Below, piece after piece: positions 22,206 through 32,199 of a DNA stretch of 64,000 bases; within the stretch, counting starts at the first letter, position 1; every line of letters starts with the position of its first letter. The notes below the pieces were generated by a model, which had not been told where the DNA came from, searched no databases, and saw only the letters and a program-made list of their open reading frames with translations. Made by a program: the position numbers and the translations under genes. Location of the stretch: NCBI RefSeq assembly GCF_019393635.1, contig NC_057867.1, positions 58,918,492 through 58,982,491 of the forward strand, in the 5' to 3' direction. Origin of the DNA: Dromiciops gliroides (Eukaryota; Chordata; Mammalia; Microbiotheria; Microbiotheriidae).

Positions 22206-23123
22206 CATGATTGACTATGTGGTAGCATGGGTCTGTGGCTGTAACTGTCTGTCTCTATGTCTGTGACTGGCTGTGTGTTTATGTAGGTCTGTTTCTGTTT
22301 CTGTGATTGGCTGTGTGTTTGTGGCTGTGTGTTATTGTGTTTGTGGCTCTGTGTTGTTCATGTGTGGTTATCTCTGTGGTTTCTGTCTGTCTCTGTGGCT
22401 GTGTTTTTATTTATATATGATTGTCCATGGTGGGTAGTTTATCTCTCCTGGTTGGCCTGCTTTTCCTTGAATGTGGTTTTGTGTATGCTTTTCTGATTGT
22501 AGCTGTGGCCTTGTGGTATTCTGGCGTATTATACCTACATGCTTGGGTATGTCTATCTGCCTGACTGTGGTTGGGTATGAGTGTGGGTGTGGGTGTGTTT
22601 CTGCCCACGTGTGGCTCTAGGTGTATGTACTTTCCTGTCAGTGTTCATGTGTGTCTACCCACCTATGGTTATGAGTATGTGTGTGTATGTGTGTATGTGT
22701 GTGTGTGTAAGTGTGTCCATCTATGACTGGGTGTGTTCCTGCTTATCAGTGGTTGTGTGTGTGCCCGTATGTGTATTTGTTGTTGTTGTATGTAACCGTG
22801 GGTATGTGTCTGCTCATGAGTGGTCATGTGCGTATAAGCCCAGCTATGATGATGAATATGTGTTTATGTATGCCTTTCTGTTATGATTTTTGTGTGTGTC
22901 TGTCTGTGACTGTGGGTGTGTGCCTGCCTGTCAGGAGTTATGTGTGTCTCTGCCCATCTATGCTCATTTATGTGAGAATAAGTACATGAATGTGTGTACC
23001 TCTCTGTTGTTGTGAAGGTGACTGTGGGTTTGTGTCTGTCTGTCTGTGACTCTCTATATGTATCTCCCCACTTATGTGTGTACTTCTTTCTGCCTCTTGG
23101 TGGTGGTGGTGTGGTGTGGTGTG

Positions 23124-23173
<50 letters not shown>

Positions 23174-25098
23174 CTGCCTCTCTTTGGTTCTGTGTGGATC
23201 TGCCCATTGGTAGTTATGAATGTCGATGTGTTTCCTCTGTGTGTATGATTCTCTGGGACTTATCGTTTCTGTGCTTCAGCACTACTATGGCTCTGTGTGT
23301 CAGCAGCTATATGTGTATGCCCATCTATGGTCGTGAATGTATGTGTATGTGTGAGTGCGTGTGTCTGACCATCTTTGGCTCTGTTTGGATGTATCTGTCC
23401 TTCAGTGGTCACATATGTATCTACTCAACTATAGTCATGCGTGTGTGTCTTTGCATGTGTCTGTCTCATTGTTGTTGGGAGAGGTCTGCCCATCTGTGGT
23501 CATGTATGTGCCTGCCCAGCAGTAGGACAGAATGTGTTTGTTTTGTTGTGTGTATGTGTGTGTGTTTCTTTGTAGCCTTCTGTAGCTGTGTTTACGTGTG
23601 TGGGTATGTGTGTTTGCCAATCTGTGATTTTGACTGTGTATATGTCTGTCCATCAGTGGTCCTGTATGTGCTTGCCCAACAATGGGAGCGAATGTGTTTG
23701 TTTTGTTGTGTGTCTGTGCGTGTACCCTTCAGTGGCTATGTTTATGAATGTGGATTGTGTTTCTACTCATCTCTAGTTGTGTGTATGTGTGTATATCTGC
23801 CCACATGTGACCATGTAAGTGTTTGCCCAACTATCATCATGATTGTGTGTTTGGGGAGTATGTGTTTGTGTGTGTGTGTGTGTGCCCTTCAGTGTCTGGA
23901 TTTGTGAGTGTGGGGGGTGTTTGCCAGTCTGTGATGGTGGGTTTGTGTATTTATCTCTGTCAGTGGACATGTATGTACCTCTTGAGCAGCGGGGGTGAAT
24001 GTGTTTGTTTTGTTGTGTGTCTGTGTGTACCCTTCAATGGCTATATTTATGAATATGTGTGTGTCTACCCATCATCTCTAGTTCTGTGTGTGTGTGTGTG
24101 TATATCTGTCCACATGTGACCATGTAAATGCCTGCCCAGCTATGGTCATGATTGCATTTTGTGAGTTTGTGTTTGTGTGGGTATGCCCTTCAATGTCTGT
24201 ATTTGTGAGTATGGGTTTGCGTTTGCTGACCTGTCATTGTGGGTATGTGAATATATCAGTCCATCAGTGGCCATGTGCAGGCCTGCCCGGTTTTGGTCAT
24301 GATTGTGTATTTTATGCTTATGTGTTTGTGTGTGTGATCATCTGTAGCCATATTTGTGACTTTTGCCCAATCTGTGATTTTTGACTATGTAAATATATCT
24401 GTCCCTCAGTAGCCACATATGTGCCTGCCCAGCTGCAGTCCTAATTGTGTGTGTGTGTGTGTGTGTATGTGTGCGCGCGTGTACGCTGTTGCTGTGTTTG
24501 TGAGTATGGGTCTGTGATTACCAATCTGTGATTGTGTGTATGTGTATATATCTGTTCTTCAGTGGTCATATATATATGCCTAGCTATGGGAGTGAATTTG
24601 TTTTGTTTTGTGTCTAAGTGTGTGCCCTTCAGTGGCTGGATTTGTGAATTTGCGTGGGTGTTGGCCAATCTGTAATTATGCATATGTATGTATGTGTGTG
24701 TGTGTGCATTTATTTATTTATGTTTATTTATTTGCTTATGAGTCCGTCAGTAACCATTTATGCCTACCCAGCAATGAGAATGACAGGGTATTTTTGTTGT
24801 ATATCTGTCTATGTGCCCTTCAGTAGCTTTGTTTTTGAGCGTAATAGGGTGTGTGTGCACATCTGTAGTTGTGTGCCTGTGTATATATCTATCCATAAGT
24901 AACCATGTATGTGCTTGTCCAGCTATGGTCATGATTGTGTGTTTTGTGAGTATGTATTTGTGTGTATGTGCCCTTCTGTGTCTGGATTTCTGAGTGTGGG
25001 TATGTGTTTGTCAAATCTGTGATTGTGTGTATGTGTATAAATCTATCCATCAGTGGCCCTATATGTGCCTGCCTACCAATAGGAGTGAATGTGTTTGT

Positions 25099-25140
<42 letters not shown>

Positions 25141-25738
25141 TTCAGTAGCTATGTTTATGAATATAATGGGGTTGGTCGGTATATCTGTAGTTGTGTCCTT
25201 AGGAGACCATGTATATGTGTGCACAGCTATTGTCATGATTGTGTGTTTTGTGAGTGTGTGCCCTTCTGCGTCTGGATTTCTGAGTGTGTGTTAGCCAATC
25301 TGTGATTGAGGGTATGTGTATACATCAGTCCATCAGTGGCCATGGGAGTACCTGCTCAGTGGTGGGAGTGAATGTGTTTGTTTTGTTGTATGTCTTTGTG
25401 TCCTTCTGTGGCTGTGTTTATGAGTGTCAGTATGTGTTGGCCAATCTCTGATTGTGACTTTGTGTATATATCTATCCTTCAATGGCCATGTATGTGCCTG
25501 CCCAGCTATGATCATGATTGTGTGTTTTGTGAGTTTGTGTCCATGTGTGTGCTCTTCAGTGTCTGGATTTGTGAGTGTGGGTTTGTGTTTGCCAATCTGT
25601 GATTGTAGCTATGTGTATATGTCAGTTCATCAGAAGCCATGTGTGCCTGCCCAGCAATGGGAGTGAATGTGTTTGTTTTGTTGTTTGTGTGTGTGCCCTT
25701 CAGGGGCTGTGTTTATGAGTGTGGGTATCTACCCATCT

Positions 25739-25780
<42 letters not shown>

Positions 25781-27610
25781 TACCCATTTCTAATGTGTGT
25801 GTATATGTGTCTACCCATCTCTAGTGTGTATGTGTATGTGTGTGTCTATCCATCTCTAATGTGTGTGTATATATACATATGTATATATCTGTCTATAAGA
25901 GTCCCTGTGTGTGCCTGCTTTGCTATGATCATGATTGTATATCTGTTTCCTGTTTATATGTGTGTGCCTATATGTGGCTGTGTTTGTGATTATGGATATT
26001 TGTTTGACAATCTGAGACCTTCTGCTTATGTTTCTGTCCATCAGTAACCACTTATGTGCCTGCCCAACTCCATGTCTGTGACTGTGTATGACATCATCTG
26101 TATGTCCGTCTTTGACTCTTTTTGTGTGTCCATCTGTGGTCATGAACATGCATCTTTTTCTTTCCTAATGTCTTTCTGTGACTGTGTGTGTATGATTGCT
26201 GTCATTTGTCCATCTCTTTGTTTTGGCCTATTAGTGATCATGTGTGTCTCTGTGTATGTGTGAGTACCCACACTTATCTCTGTGAATGTGTGTGGGTTTG
26301 GGGTTTTGGGGGTGTTTTGCATGTGTGTGTGTGTATACCTGTCTGGCTGTGTGTATCTGTTCATGACTGTGCGTCTCCCCATCTTTTGGCTCTTTGTGTG
26401 TGTCTGCCCTTCAGTGTTGCTGTGTATTTCTGCCCTCCTATGGCCGGGAATGCATGTTTGGTTGTTGGGGGGTGTGTATCTTCCCCTCAGTGGGTCTGTG
26501 TATCTGCCCATCTGTGATTGTGAATGTGTATTTTGCTCCTATCTGTGGTTATATGTATGTGGGTGTGTGTCTGCCCATCTGTAACTCTGTTTGTGTATCC
26601 TTCAGTGGCCATGTGTGTGCCTGCCCAGCTATAGGAGTGAATTTGTACTTCTGTATATGTGTGTGTGCTTATCTGTGATTTCTTTGACACTGTGTGTGTC
26701 TGTCTATATTTGGTTTTGTGTGTATGTGTATCTTCCTGTCACTGACCCTGTTTGTGTGCCTTCCCACATATGGTCATGAGTGCATATGTTTTGTGTGTGC
26801 CTGTTTGTGGATGTGTATTTGAGTGTAAGTATCTATTTACCAATCTATGACTCTGTGTGTATATATCTGTCAGTGTCCCTGTGTGCCTGCCCAGGTATGG
26901 TGGTGAATTTGCATATTTTTTGTGCTCTGTCTATGTATCTGTGAGTATGGTTGTGTGTTTGCCAATCTGTGATTCTGTGTGTGTATATGTCTGTCTGGCA
27001 GTGGCCATGTGTATGTCTGCCCAGCTATTGTAGTAAATTTGTGTGTGTCATTTTATGTGTGTGTGCCCTTATAAGTAGTCATATGTGTCTGACAATCCAT
27101 GGTCATGAAGGTTTGTGTTGTGTGTGTGCCTGTCTGTGGCTGTGTGTGTCTGCCCATCTATGATTATGAATATATGTTTGTATTCTGTGCCTCTCTTTGG
27201 GGGGGGGTGTCTGTCTGTGTGTCTGTCTGTCTGCCTATCCTTGAGTGGTACTATGTGTGTTTGCCTGTCTGTGGTCATAATTGTGTATGTTGTGCATGTG
27301 GGTCTGTTTGTGGCTGTGTATATGTTTGAGTGTGTCTGCCTATTTGTGGTCGTGTGTGTATCTGCCCATCTTTGATCATGAATGTGTGTGTTTCTATATG
27401 TGACTATGTATGGGTGTGTCTGCCCACCCGTGGCTTTGTGTGTGTGTACCAGTCAGTGGTCATCTGTGTCTGTCTATATGTGGTCATAAATGTATGTGTT
27501 TTTGTGAGTGTGTGCCTCTTTGTGACTGTGTCTGAGTGTGAGTTAGTGTGCACCTCTCTCTGACTCTGTGTGTGTGTGTGTGTATGAGTGTATGTCCTGG
27601 TCCTGGTCAA
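22206..27610. repeat. TG-rich satellite with a unit of about 150 bp
   Basis: The motif 'catgtatgtgcctgcccagc' or a variant recurs near 23503, 23660, 23806, 23962, 24118, 24268, 24412, 24563, 24748, 24900, 25055, 25203, 25336, 25482 and 25634, giving a mean step close to 150 bp. Each unit also has 'gccaatctgtgattgtgtgt' and 'tatatctgtccatcagtggc'. Two unit types differ after the motif: one reads 'gggagtgaatgtgtttgttt', the other 'ggtcatgattgtgtgttttg'. Clean (TG)n runs lie at about 23122-23170, 25101-25137 and 25745-25778. The edges (22.2-23 kb and 26-27.6 kb) are more diverged. Frames of up to 277 codons are Cys/Val-rich products of the repeat. Confidence 0.85.
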
Positions 27611-27744
27611 GGTTTGTTCTTATAGGTTCCATTTTCCTCCCTTGTGGTATGCTTCAAGTTCTCTGTCATAGCTATAGGGACTATGTAAATATGGTCTGAG
27701 CTGTTTGCCACCTGCAGCCCTGGAGAATTCTCACAAGGTCACTT

Positions 27745-27905
27745 TGGAAGGTTGAATCATCGAATCTCTGTCTACATCAGTTTCCTCATCTGTAAATTGG
27801 GACTCACAATATGACCTACCTCCCAGTAGTGTTGTGATGGTAAAGTGAGGTGATAACTATAAAGTGCCTAGCAAACCTCAATGTGCTTTATACATGCCAC
27901 AGCTG
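27745..27905 (+). mobile_element. MIR SINE, 3' part
   Basis: 'cagtttcctcatctgtaaat', 'acctacctcccagtagtgtt' and 'aagtgcctagcaaacct' mark the 3' half of a sense MIR. Confidence 0.7.
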
Positions 27906-27921
27906 TGGTGGTGATGATAGG

Positions 27922-28124
27922 AGGGGTCAAACATGTGGCATGCCACCTGCAACACTCCTGAGTGCGGATGAACCAGATTCAAATGTCATTGGGAAATATT
28001 GAACAAAACAAAAATACAGTAAACATAGATGACATCACACTTGAAAAGGAAGTCAATATCCAGCCCCCAGGGATCCCTGTGGATGGTTTAGCGGCCCCCA
28101 TTTCTATTGGAGTTTAACGTCACT
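27922..28124 (+). mobile_element. hAT-type MITE
   Basis: Begins AGGGGTCAAACATGTGGC and ends CCCCCATTTCTATTGGAGTTT. It contains 'gaaatattgaacaaaacaaa' and 'ccagcccccagggatcc', as in a common CAGGGGTCAAACT hAT MITE. A second copy in reverse lies at about 42.98-43.2 kb. Confidence 0.6.
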
Positions 28125-29555
28125 GATGACGATGAGAATGTTGAGAGAGACTATAGAAGCCCTGCTGGTGGAGCAGGAGAAAAATGAGTGAAAACACAGA
28201 AAATGAACAGGCTGGACAGTTCCCATTTCACTCTAGGCTTAGCCACAGGACGTTTGCTCTGTTCATAACAGAAAACAAGAGGAGAGCCCACCCTTTTCCA
28301 CAGTAGGAACCCCATAGAACAAGATAGTTAGGAAGGGCAAAAGAGAAGGTATTCTAATTAGTGAGAAAGCCGCTGCAAGCAGGTTTGGAAAATCCAAGGC
28401 ATCGTTTCAAATTGGCTCTCACCCGCAGGGGTTCTACTGCTTGCTTTTCTTTTTTACATTTCATTTTGATCTTATTTTTTTTCTTTCACTTACAAGTAAA
28501 CAGCAATGTTAACAGTCATTTCTGAAAAATGATTCTACTGGGCAAGAGTGTTGAAGAAGTGGGGAAGTGAAGAAGAAGGGAGATGAAAGTCCTGCCATCC
28601 ATCCATTCCCAGTTAGTCTGACTTGCAGGCCAGTGGGTTGGGCTGCATCAAACCATAGTGATAAATGCTTCGTCCTATGCTTGAGTGCTAGAATTACCAT
28701 CACAAGTGCACGATGGGGAGGGAGGCTTGAGGCTTGATGACATCTGCTGAGGGGCTATCTCAGAAGGTAGGGGAGAAGGGGTCCCCCCTCACTGGAGAGG
28801 CAGCATGGGTGCCCATTTCTCAGCTAAGATGAATGATTCTGGTGGTTGCTTTCTGCTATGGGTTTGATTCTACTCAATAATCTTTAAATCAAAGGATGTA
28901 TGATTCGTAGGGGGTAATGTGGTATCAGAACATCTGCCATTGTAGATATTAATGGACTATCACACTTGGGTCCCTTTTAGTTTTAGGGAATCTAGGGAGT
29001 CTAGGAGTCAAAAGATGCGTTTGAGAGGGTGCAGTCTAAAGCTTTCCTAGAAGGTAGCCCCCACCTACCCCAACTTGGAAAATCTAACCTCACATTTCCC
29101 CATCATCAAGCACCCTCTTGGCTACCAGATATGAACTTATGGTATTTGTACTTTTGGGAAACAGCAAATGGCTATGTGGCACTCCCCCTGCCCCCCCATT
29201 TTGATAGACATAGCATTTTCTTTTCTTGAAATTGATAATTGCTTGAGCCCCTGAAAGTGATATGAGGCAACTGTAATCACAGATGTCCTTTATCCTTTCT
29301 GGCATTCGCATTTCCCAGAATAGTATCATTGATCAGGTTTCATCATGAAACAGTTACTGTTGAGCCTTTTTGTGTTTTAAAAGTCTCATTATTCAAATAT
29401 AGCCTATCTGCAATCTGTAAGCTCGGCTTTTAAAAAAAAAAGTGTCTGGATTTTTAAGATCCAAGCTCATTTAATTTGTTTGTGTCCCCACATATATTTT
29501 TGGCTCTGGGTTTCAGACTGACTTTAAGCTGTCTATACTCATAGGTTCTTTATTT
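28125..29555. other. Unique intergenic DNA, no gene seen
   Basis: No repeats or coding motifs were recognised; all frames are under 80 codons. Confidence 0.5.
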
Positions 29556-29559
29556 ACAT

Positions 29560-29645
29560 ACAGCTAGGCAGCTCTGTGGGTAGAAGATCAAGTTTGGAAT
29601 CAGGAAGACCTGAGTTCAAATCTTGTCTCAAACGCTTACTAGCTA
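29560..29645 (+). mobile_element. MAR1-like SINE fragment
   Basis: 'cagctaggcagctctgtggg' and 'gaagacctgagttcaaatct' followed by 'cgcttactagct'. It is diverged and 3' truncated. Confidence 0.65.
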
Positions 29646-29720
29646 TGTATGTGGCATATATGTGGCAGGTGGGAATAGAGTGCCCCAAGGGGAGAGAGAG
29701 AAAGAATAAAGGGAGGAAGG

Positions 29721-29775
29721 GCAGGTTGATGAGCAGTCTCCTGCTGTGACTGGCCCCTCAGAACCCTTGCATGGG
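29721..29775 (+). repeat. Left arm of a 55-bp inverted repeat
   Basis: The reverse complement of this segment matches 30228-30282 at 53 of 55 positions by hand alignment. Looser matching continues outward, where 'ggcactctattcccacctg' in reverse pairs with 'agcactctatgcccatctg'. Confidence 0.9.
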
Positions 29776-30000
29776 ACTTCTGGAACCAAATTCTCCTCCA
29801 GGAAGCACTAGGGAAAGAAAAGTGTCTCAAGTCATGCCTTTACGTCTACATTTTGGGGCACCTTTTCTTTCCCATCTCAAACCATAAACCAGAGATGCTC
29901 ACTGGGAAACTCTTTTCTCATTGGGATGCCCCTTGTACAGAGCTCAGCAGAATGTTAGGTACAAATGTCAGTTACAAATCTCATTAGAATGGAATTTCCA

Positions 30001-30135
30001 GGGCAGCTGGGTGGTGATGCAGTGGATAAAGCACCGGCCCTGGATTCAGGAAGACCTAAGTTCAAATCTGGCCTCAGAAACTTGACACTTACTAGCTGTG
30101 TGACCCTGGGCAAGTTACGTACTCCTTATTGCCCC

Positions 30136-30171
<36 letters not shown>
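30001..30171 (+). mobile_element. MAR1/WSINE1-type SINE with long poly-A
   Basis: Full-length copy with an A-tail of more than 30 bases. GGAATTTCC flanks both sides as a 9-bp target duplication. It sits in the loop between the arms of the 29.7/30.2 kb inverted repeat, and the tail length suggests a fairly young insertion. Confidence 0.93.
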
Positions 30172-30173
<2 letters not shown>

Positions 30174-30227
30174 AATTTCCTTGAGGCCAGAGACTGTTTG
30201 CCTGGTACAAAGTAGGCAGTCTCCTAG

Positions 30228-30282
30228 CCCCATGCAAGGGTTCTGATGGGCCAGTCACAGCAGGAGACTGCTCATCAATCTG
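30228..30282 (-). repeat. Right arm of a 55-bp inverted repeat
   Basis: Pairs with 29721-29775 with two mismatches. The spacer of about 450 bp includes the SINE at 30001-30171. Confidence 0.9.
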
Positions 30283-30574
30283 CCCTCTCTTCCTGGAGCA
30301 CTCTATGCCCATCTGTTTGTTAACCCCGCTGACTGCCTAACAAATCTTCAGGCCAAAGAAACTATTCTTTGGCGCTGGAACTTCTTGGTGTGAACTACTT
30401 CTTTTAGGAAAAAAAAAAAGCATTCATTGGGAAAGATTTCAAGATTTCTGGGGTTAGTGTGTCAGACATAGTTTGAATTCCCTTAATCTAAGAAAATCCT
30501 CGACTCCTCACACCCCCCCCCCGGGCAAGGCCAAAAGGAAGACCACTGGCACTGTCATTTCACTATTGGTTTGC

Positions 30575-30580
30575 TTTATT
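30575..30580 (-). promoter_or_regulatory. Poly(A) signal overlapping the gene B stop
   Basis: On the minus strand the end reads ATGCAATAAAGC: the TAA stop is the middle of AATAAA. A GT-rich stretch (GTGCCAGTGGTCTTCC) lies about 20 bases downstream, so the 3' UTR should be only about 15-30 nt. Confidence 0.8.
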
Positions 30581-31982
30581 GCATGAAGAAGCACACTGCA
30601 TATACATAGACAAAGGAAATGAATGCACAGAGGCTTTTCATCTGAACAGCCAGGTCCTGCTGTGCGACTGAGGTTCTCCTTTCTTCTTCCTTCTTCTCTA
30701 CCTGCTCCGCTTCTACTTCCTCCTCCTCCTCCTCCTCCTCTTCTTTCTTCCCTTTGCCACCGGCTTTCTCCTCCATCCCTTCTGCCTTTTGCGCCTTCTC
30801 TTCCTCCTCCTCCATGTCCTTCTTGTCATCCTCCTCCTCCTCTTCTACTTTCTCCTCCTCTTTCTCTTCTGCCTTCTCTTCTGCCTTCTTTTGGATCTTG
30901 TCCTTCTCTTCCACCTTCTTCTCCTTCCTCTCCTCCTCTTCTTCCTTCTTTTCTACCTTCTCCTCTTTCTCCCTTTCCTGCTCCTTGACTTCCTTCTCTT
31001 TTACTTTCTCCGCCTCCTTTTTCTTTTTCTCCTCCTCCTCCCTCTCTACCTTTTTCTCTTTCTTTTCCTTCGGTTCCTTCTCTTCCTTTTGCTCCTTCTT
31101 CTCTTTCTTCTCCCCGCTCTCATTCTCCTCCTTCTCCTTCTCATTATTCTTTGTTTTCTTCTCTACCTTCTTTTGGCTGTCTTGGAACCTAATGTTAAGA
31201 GGGACACCTGGAGGAAAAAACTGGAAGTCCCCTAGCCCCATGCTGGTGGGTGGTACTGGGATATGATGAGAGTATGAGTGCCCACGAAGATTGGACAGGG
31301 GAGACCTTCGGAAGCGCTGATTCATGCGGGCACGGCTGCCAGGGAAAACATAGGAGTGACCATCGTTCCTATTTTTCATGGATCTGCAGGCTGGATGCTG
31401 GCGTGGAGAGCGCTCCATCACCCGGAGAGCCCTGATAGTCTCTAAGCCTTGAGAGATGACCATCCAGATCCTATCTGAGGAGCCCAAAAACAGGGTAGAG
31501 ATAAGCTGCAGGATAATAGACCTCAGGATGACCTGATAGTTATGTTGACGGGCAATGGCTATGCCACAATTAGCCCACTGAACTGCCTGGTATAAAGCCT
31601 TGCCAAGTTCAGTCCTCAGTTGATCCAGCATCCTTTGGGTGTTCCTCCGGGCTGAGTTGAGCAGCAAGCAAAGGATGCCAAGGGACAAAGTTCTTCCAAC
31701 ACCCAGGTTATTCCACACAGCTTGGTATGTTGGAACCAAATGCTCCACTGGGAACTTCTGGGACAGGAAGCGGATCAGCTGTCTTCCTGCCTGCAGTCTT
31801 CTATGCCACAAGAAGTAGAAAAAACCTACCATAAGAGTGAGATACAGGGAGGCGAGGTGAGTCATGGCCACAGCAATACATAACAGCAAGATGTTGAGTT
31901 TTGCCCAGAGCATCTGGAACAAGCAGTAGGCCAGGAGCACTAAACGTGAAGCAGCAGATAATTCCCAAGGATCAGGATCCAT
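30576..31982 (-). CDS. Gene B: novel membrane protein with Lys/Glu-rich domain
   Basis: A single open frame of 468 residues with a good start context (GCACCATGG). I do not recognise the family. Residues 11-58 are strongly hydrophobic (LVLLAYCLF, ILLLCIAVAM, LMVGFFYFLW). Basic RRLQAGR follows, then HLVPTYQAVW (81-90), a hydrophobic TLSLGILCLLL (98-108), QWANCG (135-140) and VILRSIILQLISTLFL (151-166). Residues 190-260 are Arg/Ser/Pro-rich. Residues 271 to about 435 are almost only Lys and Glu, a likely charged coiled or disordered arm. The C-terminus LAVQMKSLCAFISF continues into a final hydrophobic helix. The layout suggests an ER or nuclear-envelope membrane protein with a C-terminal anchor; this is inference. 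It is the only complete member of the local family A/B/C/D. Translation could also begin at Met24 or at Met40, the latter being the ATG shared by all four loci. Minus-strand DNA here is purine-rich, which also opens false frames on the plus strand. Confidence 0.75.
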   Translation of the reverse strand: MDPDPWELSAASRLVLLAYCLFQMLWAKLNILLLCIAVAMTHLASLYLTLMVGFFYFLWHRRLQAGRQLIRFLSQKFPVEHLVPTYQAVWNNLGVGRTLSLGILCLLLNSARRNTQRMLDQLRTELGKALYQAVQWANCGIAIARQHNYQVILRSIILQLISTLFLGSSDRIWMVISQGLETIRALRVMERSPRQHPACRSMKNRNDGHSYVFPGSRARMNQRFRRSPLSNLRGHSYSHHIPVPPTSMGLGDFQFFPPGVPLNIRFQDSQKKVEKKTKNNEKEKEENESGEKKEKKEQKEEKEPKEKKEKKVEREEEEKKKKEAEKVKEKEVKEQEREKEEKVEKKEEEEERKEKKVEEKDKIQKKAEEKAEEKEEEKVEEEEEDDKKDMEEEEEKAQKAEGMEEKAGGKGKKEEEEEEEEEVEAEQVEKKEEERRTSVAQQDLAVQMKSLCAFISFVYVYAVCFFMQ

Positions 31983-32134
31983 GGTGCCTCACCCTCTGGC
32001 TGATGGACGGGAATGAGGGCTCCTAGGCTTCGCACTGCCCACAATTTGTTCTCTGCTAGACAGAGCTGGGCTCCAGCCCCCAACTCATACTAGTCAGACA
32101 CTCAGAACTGTCTCAGCAGTCAACATTCTAGGCA

Positions 32135-32158
32135 GTTGCCTGACAACCTATGACATCA
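32135..32158 (-). promoter_or_regulatory. Candidate promoter elements of gene B: X-box and CRE-like site
   Basis: In gene orientation TGATGTCA (32151-32158) is followed three bases on by GTTGTCAGGCAAC (32135-32147). The latter fits the RFX X-box form GTNRCC-RGYAAC with one mismatch. The pair stands about 155-175 bp upstream of the ATG. Such sites are known from spermatid and cilia genes. Confidence 0.55.
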
Positions 32159-32199
32159 CAGAGAGAGAGTGTGTACAGAAAAGTAAACCAACTGTTTTT

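Noticed and set aside
23074-23907. 277-codon plus-strand Cys/Val-rich frame
   Set aside because: It lies wholly in the TG-rich satellite; composition follows from TGTG repeats.
28030-28045. Another TGACATCA near 'gatgacatcacacttg'
   Set aside because: It lies inside a MITE with no gene nearby, so it is not counted with the promoter elements of A, B and D.
30754-31266. 170-codon Ser/Phe-rich plus-strand frame
   Set aside because: It is the antisense of the Lys/Glu-coding tract of gene B.
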